From: G965220305 sp965220305
GTDB lineage: Bacteria; Chloroflexota; Dehalococcoidia; Lucifugimonadales; UBA3495
Length of the DNA: 64,000 nt
Reading direction: 5' to 3'
NCBI GenBank assembly: GCA_965220305.1
Contig: OZ244817.1
Location: 3,968,001-4,032,000, forward strand
A program made the position numbers and the translations under genes. The notes under the pieces were generated by a model, which saw only the letters and a program-made list of their open reading frames with translations, did no database searches and was not told where the DNA came from. Shown here one piece after another: positions 16,486 through 24,316 of this stretch (positions are counted from its first letter, which is position 1; every line of letters starts with the position of its first letter).

Positions 16486-16530
16486 GGCAAGCAACTGCGG
16501 GCGATGATGCCCTGGATGGACCCCAAATAA
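16486..16530 (+). repeat. Second copy of the ilvC 3' end
   Basis: These 45 bases match the last 45 bases of ilvC (16152-16196) at 42 positions. In the same frame they still encode GKQLRAMMPWMDPK followed by a stop (TAA here, TAG in ilvC). The differences are all in codon third positions or the stop codon. The stretch between the copies (16197-16485) holds only the 78-residue membrane-protein gene. Confidence 0.9.
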
Positions 16531-16601
16531 GTTTAACCTGGCCGGCCCGATTTTAGCTCGCGGCTGGCCGAGCGTCCCCAGGATTCTAGGAGGTAAACAA
16601 C

Positions 16602-16715
16602 ATGGCAGCGGAGGTACTGTTGAGAGCAGTTCACCATCGCACGCTGGTCTTGGCTGGGCTGGCGGCGGTGGACTGCGTGCCCCTGCCCCGCGTCGCTGCG
16701 GCCCGTGACACTTAA
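16602..16715 (+). CDS. Candidate 37-residue leader peptide upstream of leuA
   Basis: An ORF of 37 codons starts with ATG behind AGGAGGT (8 nt spacing), a stronger ribosome site than that of leuA itself. The predicted peptide has Leu at 7 of 37 positions, including LVLAGLAAV, and ends CVPLPRVAAARDT. GCCCCG near its end (16685-16690) can pair with CGGGGC just after its stop (16717-16722), so ribosome position could affect folding before leuA. This fits a leucine-responsive attenuator, but no clear terminator with a U-tract is visible, so the role is inference. Confidence 0.55.
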   Translation: MAAEVLLRAVHHRTLVLAGLAAVDCVPLPRVAAARDT

Positions 16716-16753
16716 TCGGGGCAATCATTTGAACTGAAGGGGTTAAGGCAATA

Positions 16754-18313
<1,560 letters not shown>

Positions 18314-18340
18314 AAGGTTCCCATACGCCAGGAAGTATAA

Positions 18341-18368
18341 GGGGTGGCCTCGACAGCCACCCCTTTTT
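18341..18368 (+). terminator. Intrinsic terminator after leuA
   Basis: GGGGTGGC, a 7-nt loop CTCGACA, GCCACCCC, then TTTTT. It closes the ilvBNC-leuA region. Confidence 0.9.
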
Positions 18369-18495
18369 CTCGTAGTTGTGCGTCCTGTTGCGGCGGTGCA
18401 TAGGGGCGTCGCCGCTCCCTCCTACGGTCCTACAGCGAGGGATGGGGTTCCTTCTCCCTCGACGGGAAGGTTGGGATGGGCCCGGACAAGCAGTC

Positions 18496-19536
18496 TCACA
18501 ACAGTTTCATCTGGAAGCTGTCGTCCGATGCCCGGCCCCGCTTGTCCAAGTGGACCGCCGCATAGCCCAGTTGCCGGAGGTGGGCCGCCAGTTCGGGAAA
18601 GCCGTTGACGGTGTACACCTGCTTGGGCGCTACCTGCTGGACATAATCCACCAGGTCATTGAAGTCGGCGTGGTCGCTGTAGGGAAGGCTGGCGTCGCCT
18701 CGCCGACCCCACCCCCGGCGACTGCCGCTGGCCCATCCGGTGAGTTCCATAAAGCGTTTGCCCAGGTAGCCCCGAAGCTCCTGCCCGGGCCAGCGGCCCG
18801 GTGGGCACAACAGCACTTCCCCTTCGGCCCACACCCCGTCAAACTCCCGAAAGACGCCGGGGAAAGTCGTTCCTGCCTCCTCGTAGACCTGGGCAATTCC
18901 ATACACGCTGGGCTCAACCACTACTTCAAAGCCCTGGGATAATAGGTGGTGCAACACCTCCTGGGACTTGCCCAGCCGCCAGCCCTGTACTACCGGACGT
19001 TCCCCTTTGGACATCCAGTTGCGCAGGGTGCGGAACGCCGTATCCAATACCTGCTCTTCCGGTGGGAATACGTACTCCGGCTTGCCGTAGGTGGCCTCGA
19101 TGATTAGGGTGTCGCAGCGTACCGGAGCCAATGGCTCGTTGACCGGACTGGGACGGGATTTGAAGTCTCCCGTATACAAGACCCTCTCCCCCGTGGCTTT
19201 TGATTCGACTAATACCTGGGAAGAGCCCAGACAGTGACCTGCCGGGTACAGCGTCAACGTGTGATTGTTCGATTCCAGGGGTTCACCGTAGTCCAGGATG
19301 GTGGGGTTGGACTTCTTGAGGTAGTCCGCCAGAAGCAGGTGGGTGTTGCGGGTTAGCACTGGTTGGCTGTGTCGGGCGGTGTGGTCCGAATGGGCGTGGG
19401 AAATGAAGCTCTTTTCCCGTTTCCGCAAGGAGTCCAGCCACAGGTCCAGTTCTGGCAAATAAACTCCCCGCTCAAAGACTACATCCAAGTCGCGCCTTCC
19501 GCCCCTGCCGTGCTCGCTGTGCACCAAGTATAGCAT
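18496..19536 (-). CDS. Metallo-beta-lactamase fold exonuclease-like protein
   Basis: A protein of about 346 residues resembling the MBL-fold/beta-CASP-related exonuclease group that includes mRNA 3'-end-processing-factor-like and Artemis/SNM1-type proteins. The metal site H-x-H-x-D-H is present as SHAHSDHT, with further ligands in PAGHCLGSSQV and YTGDFKSRPS and a late YSDHADFNDL. The ATG at 19536 (behind GGAG) is chosen. The frame stays open to 19698, but that extension crosses the palindromic repeat at 19584-19665 and translates it as FRRRPESR. Nucleic-acid substrate unknown; often paired with a ligase, which is absent here. Confidence 0.82.
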   Translation of the reverse strand: MLYLVHSEHGRGGRRDLDVVFERGVYLPELDLWLDSLRKREKSFISHAHSDHTARHSQPVLTRNTHLLLADYLKKSNPTILDYGEPLESNNHTLTLYPAGHCLGSSQVLVESKATGERVLYTGDFKSRPSPVNEPLAPVRCDTLIIEATYGKPEYVFPPEEQVLDTAFRTLRNWMSKGERPVVQGWRLGKSQEVLHHLLSQGFEVVVEPSVYGIAQVYEEAGTTFPGVFREFDGVWAEGEVLLCPPGRWPGQELRGYLGKRFMELTGWASGSRRGWGRRGDASLPYSDHADFNDLVDYVQQVAPKQVYTVNGFPELAAHLRQLGYAAVHLDKRGRASDDSFQMKLL

Positions 19537-19583
19537 TTCTCCAGGCTGGCCCTGGGGTGTCCCGAGGGTGTTGTTGAGAGCTT

Positions 19584-19665
19584 CCGGCAGTCCGTCACCC
19601 CAAAGCGCCCTACTCCTGGATTCCGGCCTCCGCCGGAACGACGCTTTGGGGTGACGGACTGCCGG
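19584..19665. repeat. 82-bp palindromic element with perfect 24-bp arms
   Basis: The arms 19584-19607 and 19642-19665 are exact reverse complements; they begin CCGGCAGTCCGTCACC and end GGTGACGGACTGCCGG. The 34-bp centre carries the short palindromic motif GATTCCGGCCTCCGCCGGAA that also forms the core of the MITE-like elements in this window. It lies just upstream of the MBL-fold gene. Confidence 0.8.
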
Positions 19666-19716
19666 TTGGGGCGAGTTGACCTCTACTTGGACAATCATAA
19701 GATCCTGGGCGCCGTC

Positions 19717-19894
19717 CAGGGCTATTGCATTTAGATGGCAAGGGACCCGTCATTCCCGCGAAAGCGGGAATCCAGCCCCCCAATTCGCCGTTTCCATCAG
19801 CTCGCCAGGTATGGACTCCGGCCATGTTGCAAGACCTTGACTGCTCCTCAACGGAATGACGGTAGGCTGTGACCAAATGCGGTTGCCCTGCTTG
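19717..19894. mobile_element. MITE-like element, family 1 (copy B)
   Basis: A 178-bp non-coding element starting CAGGGCTATTGCATTT and ending with the reverse complement of AGGGCAACCGCATTT plus CTTG. It is flanked by the exact 10-bp direct repeat GGGCGCCGTC (19707-19716 and 19895-19904), a clear target duplication. The internal core CATTCCCGCGAAAGCGGGAA matches copy A at 5590-5777. It ends 44 bp upstream of the TATAAT box of the selenoprotein gene. Confidence 0.8.
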
Positions 19895-19937
19895 GGGCGC
19901 CGTCAACTCTCCCTTTCCCGGTTGTGATGCGGTAAGG

Positions 19938-19943
19938 TATAAT
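19938..19943 (+). promoter_or_regulatory. TATAAT box upstream of the redoxin selenoprotein gene
   Basis: A perfect TATAAT, 54 nt before the ATG. No convincing -35 hexamer is found at 16-18 nt, so activity may need an activator or a non-consensus -35. Confidence 0.45.
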
Positions 19944-19996
19944 CTCTAAGTTGTCCCGGCAGGGCAAGCCCAACGTCTGTACAGGAAGGAGAGAAT

Positions 19997-20461
19997 ATGG
20001 CAGCAGAAATCGGCGCCGTGGCCCCTGATTTCACCCTCCCTTCAGTAAGTGAGGGGGACATCAGCCTGTCCCAGTTCAAGGGTGAAAAGAGCGTGGTACT
20101 GTCGTTCCACGTCTTCGACTTCACCTCTGGTTGAACGACGCAAGCTACTTCGTTCCGGTCCTTTCACGACAAGTTCGAAGAGAAAAATGCCCAGGTTCTG
20201 GGTATAAGCTGCGACCAAATTAACGCGCACCGGGCATGGACCACCGCTATGGGTGGGTTGCCCTATCCCGAGTTGTCCGACTGGCACCCCAAGGGGAAGG
20301 TAAGCCAGTCTTATGACCTGTGGAATGAGGAACGAGGGGCCAGCCAACGGGCGGTACTGATAGTAGACAAAGGGGGGGTCGTCCGTTTCCGGGAAACCTA
20401 CACGCCCGGAGTGTTGCCGGACCCGGAGAAAATCCTGGCCGTGCTGGACTCCTTGGAATAG
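19997..20461 (+). CDS. Redoxin/peroxiredoxin-like selenoprotein with in-frame UGA (Sec46)
   Basis: Read through one TGA (20132-20134), the frame gives a complete 154-residue AhpC/TSA-type redoxin from ATG 19997 (behind GGAAGGAG) to TAG 20459-20461. The N-terminal half has GAVAPDFTLPSV and SVVLSFHVFDFTSG; the second half continues without gap as TTQATSFRSFHDKFEEKNAQ, LGISCDQ and VLIVDKGGVVRF. The family pattern D-F-T-x-x-C-T-T-E puts the peroxidatic cysteine exactly at the TGA, so it is predicted to encode selenocysteine. A second Cys in GISCDQ could be a resolving thiol. Product: cytosolic peroxide or thiol reductase. The alternative is a nonsense pseudogene, which the exact position and intact downstream frame make unlikely. 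Confidence 0.85.
20147..20174 (+). promoter_or_regulatory. Candidate bacterial SECIS hairpin
   Basis: ACTTCGT pairs with ACG-AC-AAGT (a 2-nt bulge), leaving the apical loop TCCGGTCCTTTC. The loop begins 19 nt after the UGA and has G residues near its start, within the spacing and loop rules described for bacterial SECIS elements. A second possible stem, GAACGA with TCGTTC, starts at the UGA itself. Neither fold has been computed. Confidence 0.45.
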
Positions 20462-20515
20462 CCATCAAACCGGCAGACCGGCCAACGGCCTGCCAACCTA
20501 TCGGGAAGTCGAACC

Positions 20516-20563
20516 AAAAAAAGAGACCCTCGAAAGCGGTCCCCGCCGCTGCCGAGGGTCTCT
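20516..20563 (-). terminator. Intrinsic terminator of the GreA-fusion gene
   Basis: On the minus strand AGAGACCCTCG, a 20-nt loop and its exact reverse complement are followed by seven T residues (20516-20522), 31 nt after the stop codon at 20594. It also separates this gene from the convergent selenoprotein gene. Confidence 0.9.
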
Positions 20564-20593
20564 AAGTTCAACAGGGTAAGAATGGCTGGGCGG

Positions 20594-21409
20594 CTAGGTG
20601 CCTACCTTTTCAATCAGGTAATGGAGGGTGCCCCGAGGCACGTTGATGGAGACTTCGTCGCCCACCGCCCGGTCTATCAGGGCCTGCCCCACGGGGGACA
20701 CCGTGGAAATTCTGCCGGCGGAAACATCAGCTTCCCGCATGTCCACCAGGGTGTAAAGCACCTTCTTGCCCGAACTCATGTCCTTCAGGGTTACTTTGTT
20801 GCCCACCGCAACCCGGTAGTTCTGACCCCCTGGGCTGTCGGAGAGGATTTGGGCGGCGTCGAGGCTGACTTCCAACTCCCGTATGCGGGCTTCAATAATG
20901 CCCTGCCTTTCCTTTGCCGCGTCCAGGGGGGCGTTCTCCCGAAAGTCCTTGTCGGCCATTGCCCGCTTAATTTCCTCCACCACATCAACCCGTTCTCCCT
21001 TGAGAGTCTCCAACTGGCCTATCAGGCGGTCGTACCCTTCTTGACTGAGGTGGGCCCGGGGAACCGAGGCGTCGGCTCCACCGGCGCGCTTGCTGGAGCT
21101 GCGGCGGCTGCGGGGTACCCGGAGGTGGGTGGCCAGGCTGTTCTGGATCAGGCCCTCATCTTTCAGAAAGCCCAGGAAGGTCTTAACTGGGCCCAACCTT
21201 TGGGCGGACTCTGCGCCGCCAAGGCCAATGTACTGGGCGTAGTCGGCAACTTCCGAGGGCGACAGATCGCCGAGTTTTCGTTCCCTCCCAATCCAAACAA
21301 TGAATCGGCTGATTTCTTGGTGGCCTTCTAGCGCTTTTTTGCCGCTCTTCTTGTGGGCGACAAACTGTAGGAGAGCTTCGGAAAAGGTGAGGCTAGGCGG
21401 TGTTACCAA
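20594..21409 (-). CDS. GreA/GreB-type transcript cleavage factor with an N-terminal integrase SAM-like domain
   Basis: A 271-residue fusion. Residues about 8-100 match the core-binding SAM-like domain of tyrosine recombinases: FSEALLQFVAHKK, LSPSEVADYAQYI and RLGPVKTFLGFLKDEGLIQN. A basic linker (RVPRSRRSSSKR) follows, then a complete GreA: a coiled coil from about 116 with the acidic tip KDFRENAPLDAAKE that inserts into the RNA polymerase secondary channel, and the C-terminal FKBP-like domain (SPVGQALIDRAVGDEVSI). The start is TTG at 21409 behind AGGAGGT. The GreA half rescues backtracked RNA polymerase; the added domain may bind DNA. There is no recombinase catalytic domain. Confidence 0.88.
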   Translation of the reverse strand: MVTPPSLTFSEALLQFVAHKKSGKKALEGHQEISRFIVWIGRERKLGDLSPSEVADYAQYIGLGGAESAQRLGPVKTFLGFLKDEGLIQNSLATHLRVPRSRRSSSKRAGGADASVPRAHLSQEGYDRLIGQLETLKGERVDVVEEIKRAMADKDFRENAPLDAAKERQGIIEARIRELEVSLDAAQILSDSPGGQNYRVAVGNKVTLKDMSSGKKVLYTLVDMREADVSAGRISTVSPVGQALIDRAVGDEVSINVPRGTLHYLIEKVGT

Positions 21410-21775
21410 TTTGGGACCTCCTTAAACCTGGGCAAAGGTAGCCTGGTGGCGCAACGTTAAACCAGGAGCATAGGTAAGGTGGTGTAGGAACAAAACTGAG
21501 GGGGTTGGGCCAGAGGCAGAGGCTGGGAAGATGGTATCCACGGCTGAAATTCGGCGGCGTCTATGTGCCATGGCCTGTGCCCTCGTGCTTTCTCGGTTGA
21601 ATGTACGTAGACACAGTTTAATCCAGCCTTCACCGATAAGATTGCATTGAGAGAACAGCCAGTCTATGATACCAGTTTCCGCCGTGCTTATCAATGTAAT
21701 CGCCGGTCCGCACCCGGTCCGTCAACTGTCTCATGTCGGCCCCTTGCTTCCCTTTCCCCCTGCCGGACCGCCTGG
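21410..21775. other. Intergenic stretch without recognised genes
   Basis: Divergent intergenic region between the GreA fusion and the quinone oxidoreductase. I see no conserved motif, tRNA or coding-like frame. It should hold the promoter of the GreA-fusion gene, which I cannot place. Confidence 0.4.
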
Positions 21776-21803
21776 TTGTCTACCTATAAAATGCGTGTAT
21801 ACT
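21776..21803 (+). promoter_or_regulatory. Promoter of the quinone oxidoreductase gene
   Basis: TTGTCT (21776-21781), a 16-nt spacer and TATACT (21798-21803), about 43 nt before the ATG. Confidence 0.6.
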
Positions 21804-21845
21804 ACCCGCCGTAAGAGAACTAGTTTGGCGCCAGGAGGTCGGACA

Positions 21846-22811
21846 ATGAAGGCCGTGCAAATAAGTGAAGTTGGTGGCCCGGAGGTCATGCAATACCTTG
21901 ACCTGCCGGACCTGGCCCCGGGCGACGGCGAAGCCTTGGTGGAAATTCAGGCCGTGGGTGTAAATTACACCGACATCTACAATCGGCAGGGCGCTAATCC
22001 GGGCCCGCTGCCCAGGATAATAGGCGTTGAGGGAGCCGGCGTCGTCCGTGGCGTTGGCTCTGGTGTAAACCAGGTCAAAGAAGGGGATGTGGTGGGCTAT
22101 TGCAGCATCGCCGGCTCCTATGCAGAGCAGGCGGTTGTGCCCGCTTCCCGGCTCATCAAACTTCCCGACGGCCTGGATGCCCGGGCCGGGGCTGCGGTTA
22201 TGCTACAGGGTATGACGGCCCATTACCTGTGCTACTCCACCTACGCCGTTCAACCGGGAGACAAAGTCCTGATTCATGCCGGGGCCGGCGGGGTTGGGCT
22301 TCTGCTCATTCAGATGGTCAAACGCCTGGGTGGGTACGTGTTCTCCACCGTTTCCACCGACGCCAAGGCAGAACTGGCCCGGGGCGCAGGGGCCGACCAT
22401 GTTATCAACTACACCGAACTGGACTTCGCCGAGGAGGTTAAGAAAGCCACCGACGGCGAGGGCCTGCAGGTGGTTTACGATGCCGTGGGGCAGACCACCT
22501 TTGACCAGAGCGTTAGTTGCCTGGCCCGACGGGGCTACATGGTGCTCTACGGTCAGGCCAGCGGCCCGGTGTCACCCATCGACGCCCGCCTGCTGGGCAA
22601 CGGCTCTCTGTTTCTCACCAGGCCCGGACTGGGCGACTACACCGTCACCCGGGAGGAGTTGGAGCAGCGGGCCGGGGACGTACTGGGGTGGGTCCAGTCG
22701 GGAGACTTAAATCTCCGGGTGGAGCATGTCCTTCCCCTGTCCGATGCAGCGGAGGCCCATCGCCAGTTGTCGTCCCGGGCGACCACTGGCAAGGTCCTGC
22801 TCGTTCCCTAG
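21846..22811 (+). CDS. Zinc-independent quinone oxidoreductase (MDR superfamily, Qor-like)
   Basis: A 321-residue medium-chain dehydrogenase/reductase. Signatures: MKAVQISEVGGPEVMQY, GVNYTDIYNRQG, the NADPH-binding HAGAGGVGLLLIQMVKRLGG (about residues 143-162) and YDAVGQTTF. The structural and catalytic zinc cysteines of alcohol dehydrogenases are absent, typical of NADPH:quinone reductases (QOR). The start ATG at 21846 follows AGGAGGTCGG; the frame is open upstream to 21666 but that part is not family-like. Reaction: NADPH-dependent one-electron or two-electron reduction of quinones or enones. Confidence 0.9.
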   Translation: MKAVQISEVGGPEVMQYLDLPDLAPGDGEALVEIQAVGVNYTDIYNRQGANPGPLPRIIGVEGAGVVRGVGSGVNQVKEGDVVGYCSIAGSYAEQAVVPASRLIKLPDGLDARAGAAVMLQGMTAHYLCYSTYAVQPGDKVLIHAGAGGVGLLLIQMVKRLGGYVFSTVSTDAKAELARGAGADHVINYTELDFAEEVKKATDGEGLQVVYDAVGQTTFDQSVSCLARRGYMVLYGQASGPVSPIDARLLGNGSLFLTRPGLGDYTVTREELEQRAGDVLGWVQSGDLNLRVEHVLPLSDAAEAHRQLSSRATTGKVLLVP

Positions 22812-22868
22812 TTAGGACCTTCCAGAAGATGTCCGGGGAGGGGCTTATCCTTCCCCGGCTGGCGGTAG

Positions 22869-23026
22869 TGCAGGGCGATCGCGTTCTCACCCCAAGACCC
22901 CCGTCTTTCGCGGTAATCCAGTGGTTGAATTCGGCAATGGCCTCACCCTAATTGGCCATCTAGCTAGAAACGCCGCTGGATTCTCGTCGAAGCAACCTCC
23001 AGACCGCCCTATATGCGATTGCCCCG
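22869..23026. mobile_element. MITE-like element, family 1 (degenerate copy C)
   Basis: About 158 bp. The left end CAGGGCGATCGCGTT and the right end (reverse complement CGGGGCAATCGCATA) match the family 1 termini. It is flanked by the 8-bp direct repeat GGCGGTAG (22861-22868 and 23027-23034). The internal core is eroded (CCGTCTTTCGCGGTAATCCAG), so this is an older copy. It ends 10 bp upstream of the sufT-like promoter. Confidence 0.6.
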
Positions 23027-23044
23027 GGCGGTAGCGATAGATTG

Positions 23045-23074
23045 TTGACCAAATTGGTCAACTTTCTCTATAAT
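23045..23074 (+). promoter_or_regulatory. Promoter with overlapping palindromic operator for the Fe-S genes
   Basis: TTGACC (23045-23050), an 18-nt spacer and a perfect TATAAT (23069-23074). The 17-bp palindrome TTGACCAAATTGGTCAA (23045-23061) covers the -35 box and part of the spacer, so a dimeric regulator bound there would block RNA polymerase. The regulator is not identifiable from this window. Confidence 0.65.
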
Positions 23075-23102
23075 TTACCTATACGGCCCCATAGGAGGAA
23101 TT

Positions 23103-23411
23103 ATGCCTCAGACAGTTTCCGAGGAAGAAGTCAGAGAAGTCCTGAAGACGGTTTACGACCCTGAAATACCGGTAAACGTGGTTGACCTGGGGTTAATCTA
23201 CGATGTGCAGGTCAGCGACAGCAACGACGTATACGTCCAGATGACGTTGACTTTCCCCGGTTGTGGAATGGGTCCCCATATCGCCCAGCAAGCTGAGTGG
23301 GCGATTCAAGACTTGGACGGAATCGAGGATGTGCAGATTGAAATAGTCTTCGACCCTCCCTGGTCCCCCGACCTGATTAGCGAGGAAGCCAGGTCCCAGT
23401 TGGGCATCTAG
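23103..23411 (+). CDS. MIP18/DUF59-family Fe-S assembly protein (SufT-like)
   Basis: A 102-residue DUF59 protein: EEEVREVLKTVYDPEIPVNVVDLGLIY is the family signature (PEIPVN-V-DLG), followed by the conserved cysteine in TFPGCGMGPHIA. SufT/Cia2-type proteins help load or mature iron-sulfur clusters. ATG with AGGAGGAATT upstream. It is followed 74 nt later by an Mrp-type ATPase, the common genetic partner, so the two probably act together. Confidence 0.9.
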   Translation: MPQTVSEEEVREVLKTVYDPEIPVNVVDLGLIYDVQVSDSNDVYVQMTLTFPGCGMGPHIAQQAEWAIQDLDGIEDVQIEIVFDPPWSPDLISEEARSQLGI

Positions 23412-23485
23412 CCGGAGCAGTCCCGTGGATACGATTCGTTCCATCGGTCCTATAGTGTAAGGCCAGCAGTAGCTGGGAGGTCAGA

Positions 23486-24295
23486 ATGGCAACTCCCCAG
23501 GAAAACGCCCGGCTGGAACAAATTAAGCGCAACTGGGAGCAGCGTCGCCAGATTAGCCAGCGGTTCGAGAAGATTAAGACCAAGATAGGCGTATACAGTG
23601 GCAAGGGTGGCGTCGGCAAGACAACGGTCGCCGCCAACCTCGCCGCCGCACTGGCCAAGGAAGGAAAGGGCGTCGGCCTGTTGGACGTAGATATAGACTG
23701 CCCCAACGCTACAAAGGTCATGGGTATTACCGAGAAGCCGGACTACGTCGACGGGAAGATATATCCCTCGGAAAAGTGGGGGGTTAAGGTCGTTTCGATG
23801 GCCTTCTTCCAGGAAAAAGAGGATGAGGCCATCATTTGGCGCGGCCCCATGATTCACAACGCCATCAACCAGTTCCTCCAGTCCACGGAGTGGGGCGACC
23901 TGGACTACCTGATTGTCGACCTGCCGCCCGGCACCTCCGACGCCCCCCTCACGGTTATGCAGACCGTCCCGCTAGACGGGTTCTTGGTGGTGAGCACACC
24001 CCAGGAACTGGCGAATGTTGACGCCAAGCGTTGCATCAACATGATTCGCAAGCTCAACCTCAACGTGCTGGGGGTGGTGGAGAACTACTCAGGAGAAATT
24101 TTCGGCGAGGGGGCAGGCCGGGAACTTGCCGAGGAAATCCACGCGCCCTTCCTGGGGAACATCGCCCTGCGGTCGACTTACCGGGACAGTTCCTCCCCCA
24201 CGGTGCTGTTGGACCCATTGGTCGGAGAGGAATACGAGCACATCGTGAGCCTGGTGAAGTCAAGCCTCAAGGAGTTGGGGCGGGAAGCCGATTAA
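23486..24295 (+). CDS. Mrp/NBP35-type ATPase (ApbC-like) lacking the C-terminal CxxC
   Basis: A 269-residue deviant-Walker-A P-loop ATPase: SGKGGVGKTT at residues 38-47, switch DVDIDCPN, Walker B YLIVDLPPGTSD at about 141-152. Family members act as Fe-S cluster carriers using a C-x-x-C after VVENMS. Here the segment reads VVENYSGEIFGEGAGRELAE (197-216), with no cysteine pair, so cluster binding in the usual way is not possible. The N-terminus carries a 30-residue helical extension instead of a DUF59 domain, which is supplied by the preceding gene. Confidence 0.88.
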   Translation: MATPQENARLEQIKRNWEQRRQISQRFEKIKTKIGVYSGKGGVGKTTVAANLAAALAKEGKGVGLLDVDIDCPNATKVMGITEKPDYVDGKIYPSEKWGVKVVSMAFFQEKEDEAIIWRGPMIHNAINQFLQSTEWGDLDYLIVDLPPGTSDAPLTVMQTVPLDGFLVVSTPQELANVDAKRCINMIRKLNLNVLGVVENYSGEIFGEGAGRELAEEIHAPFLGNIALRSTYRDSSSPTVLLDPLVGEEYEHIVSLVKSSLKELGREAD

Positions 24296-24316
24296 CGGCT
24301 GGGCAATGGAAACTAG

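Noticed and set aside
19537..19698. N-terminal extension of the MBL-fold protein
   Set aside because: The extension translates the palindromic repeat at 19584-19665; the ATG at 19536 has a ribosome site and fits the fold.
20249..20461. A separate 70-residue gene starting at ATG 20249
   Set aside because: It is in the same frame as the redoxin start at 19997 and only looks separate because of the in-frame TGA.
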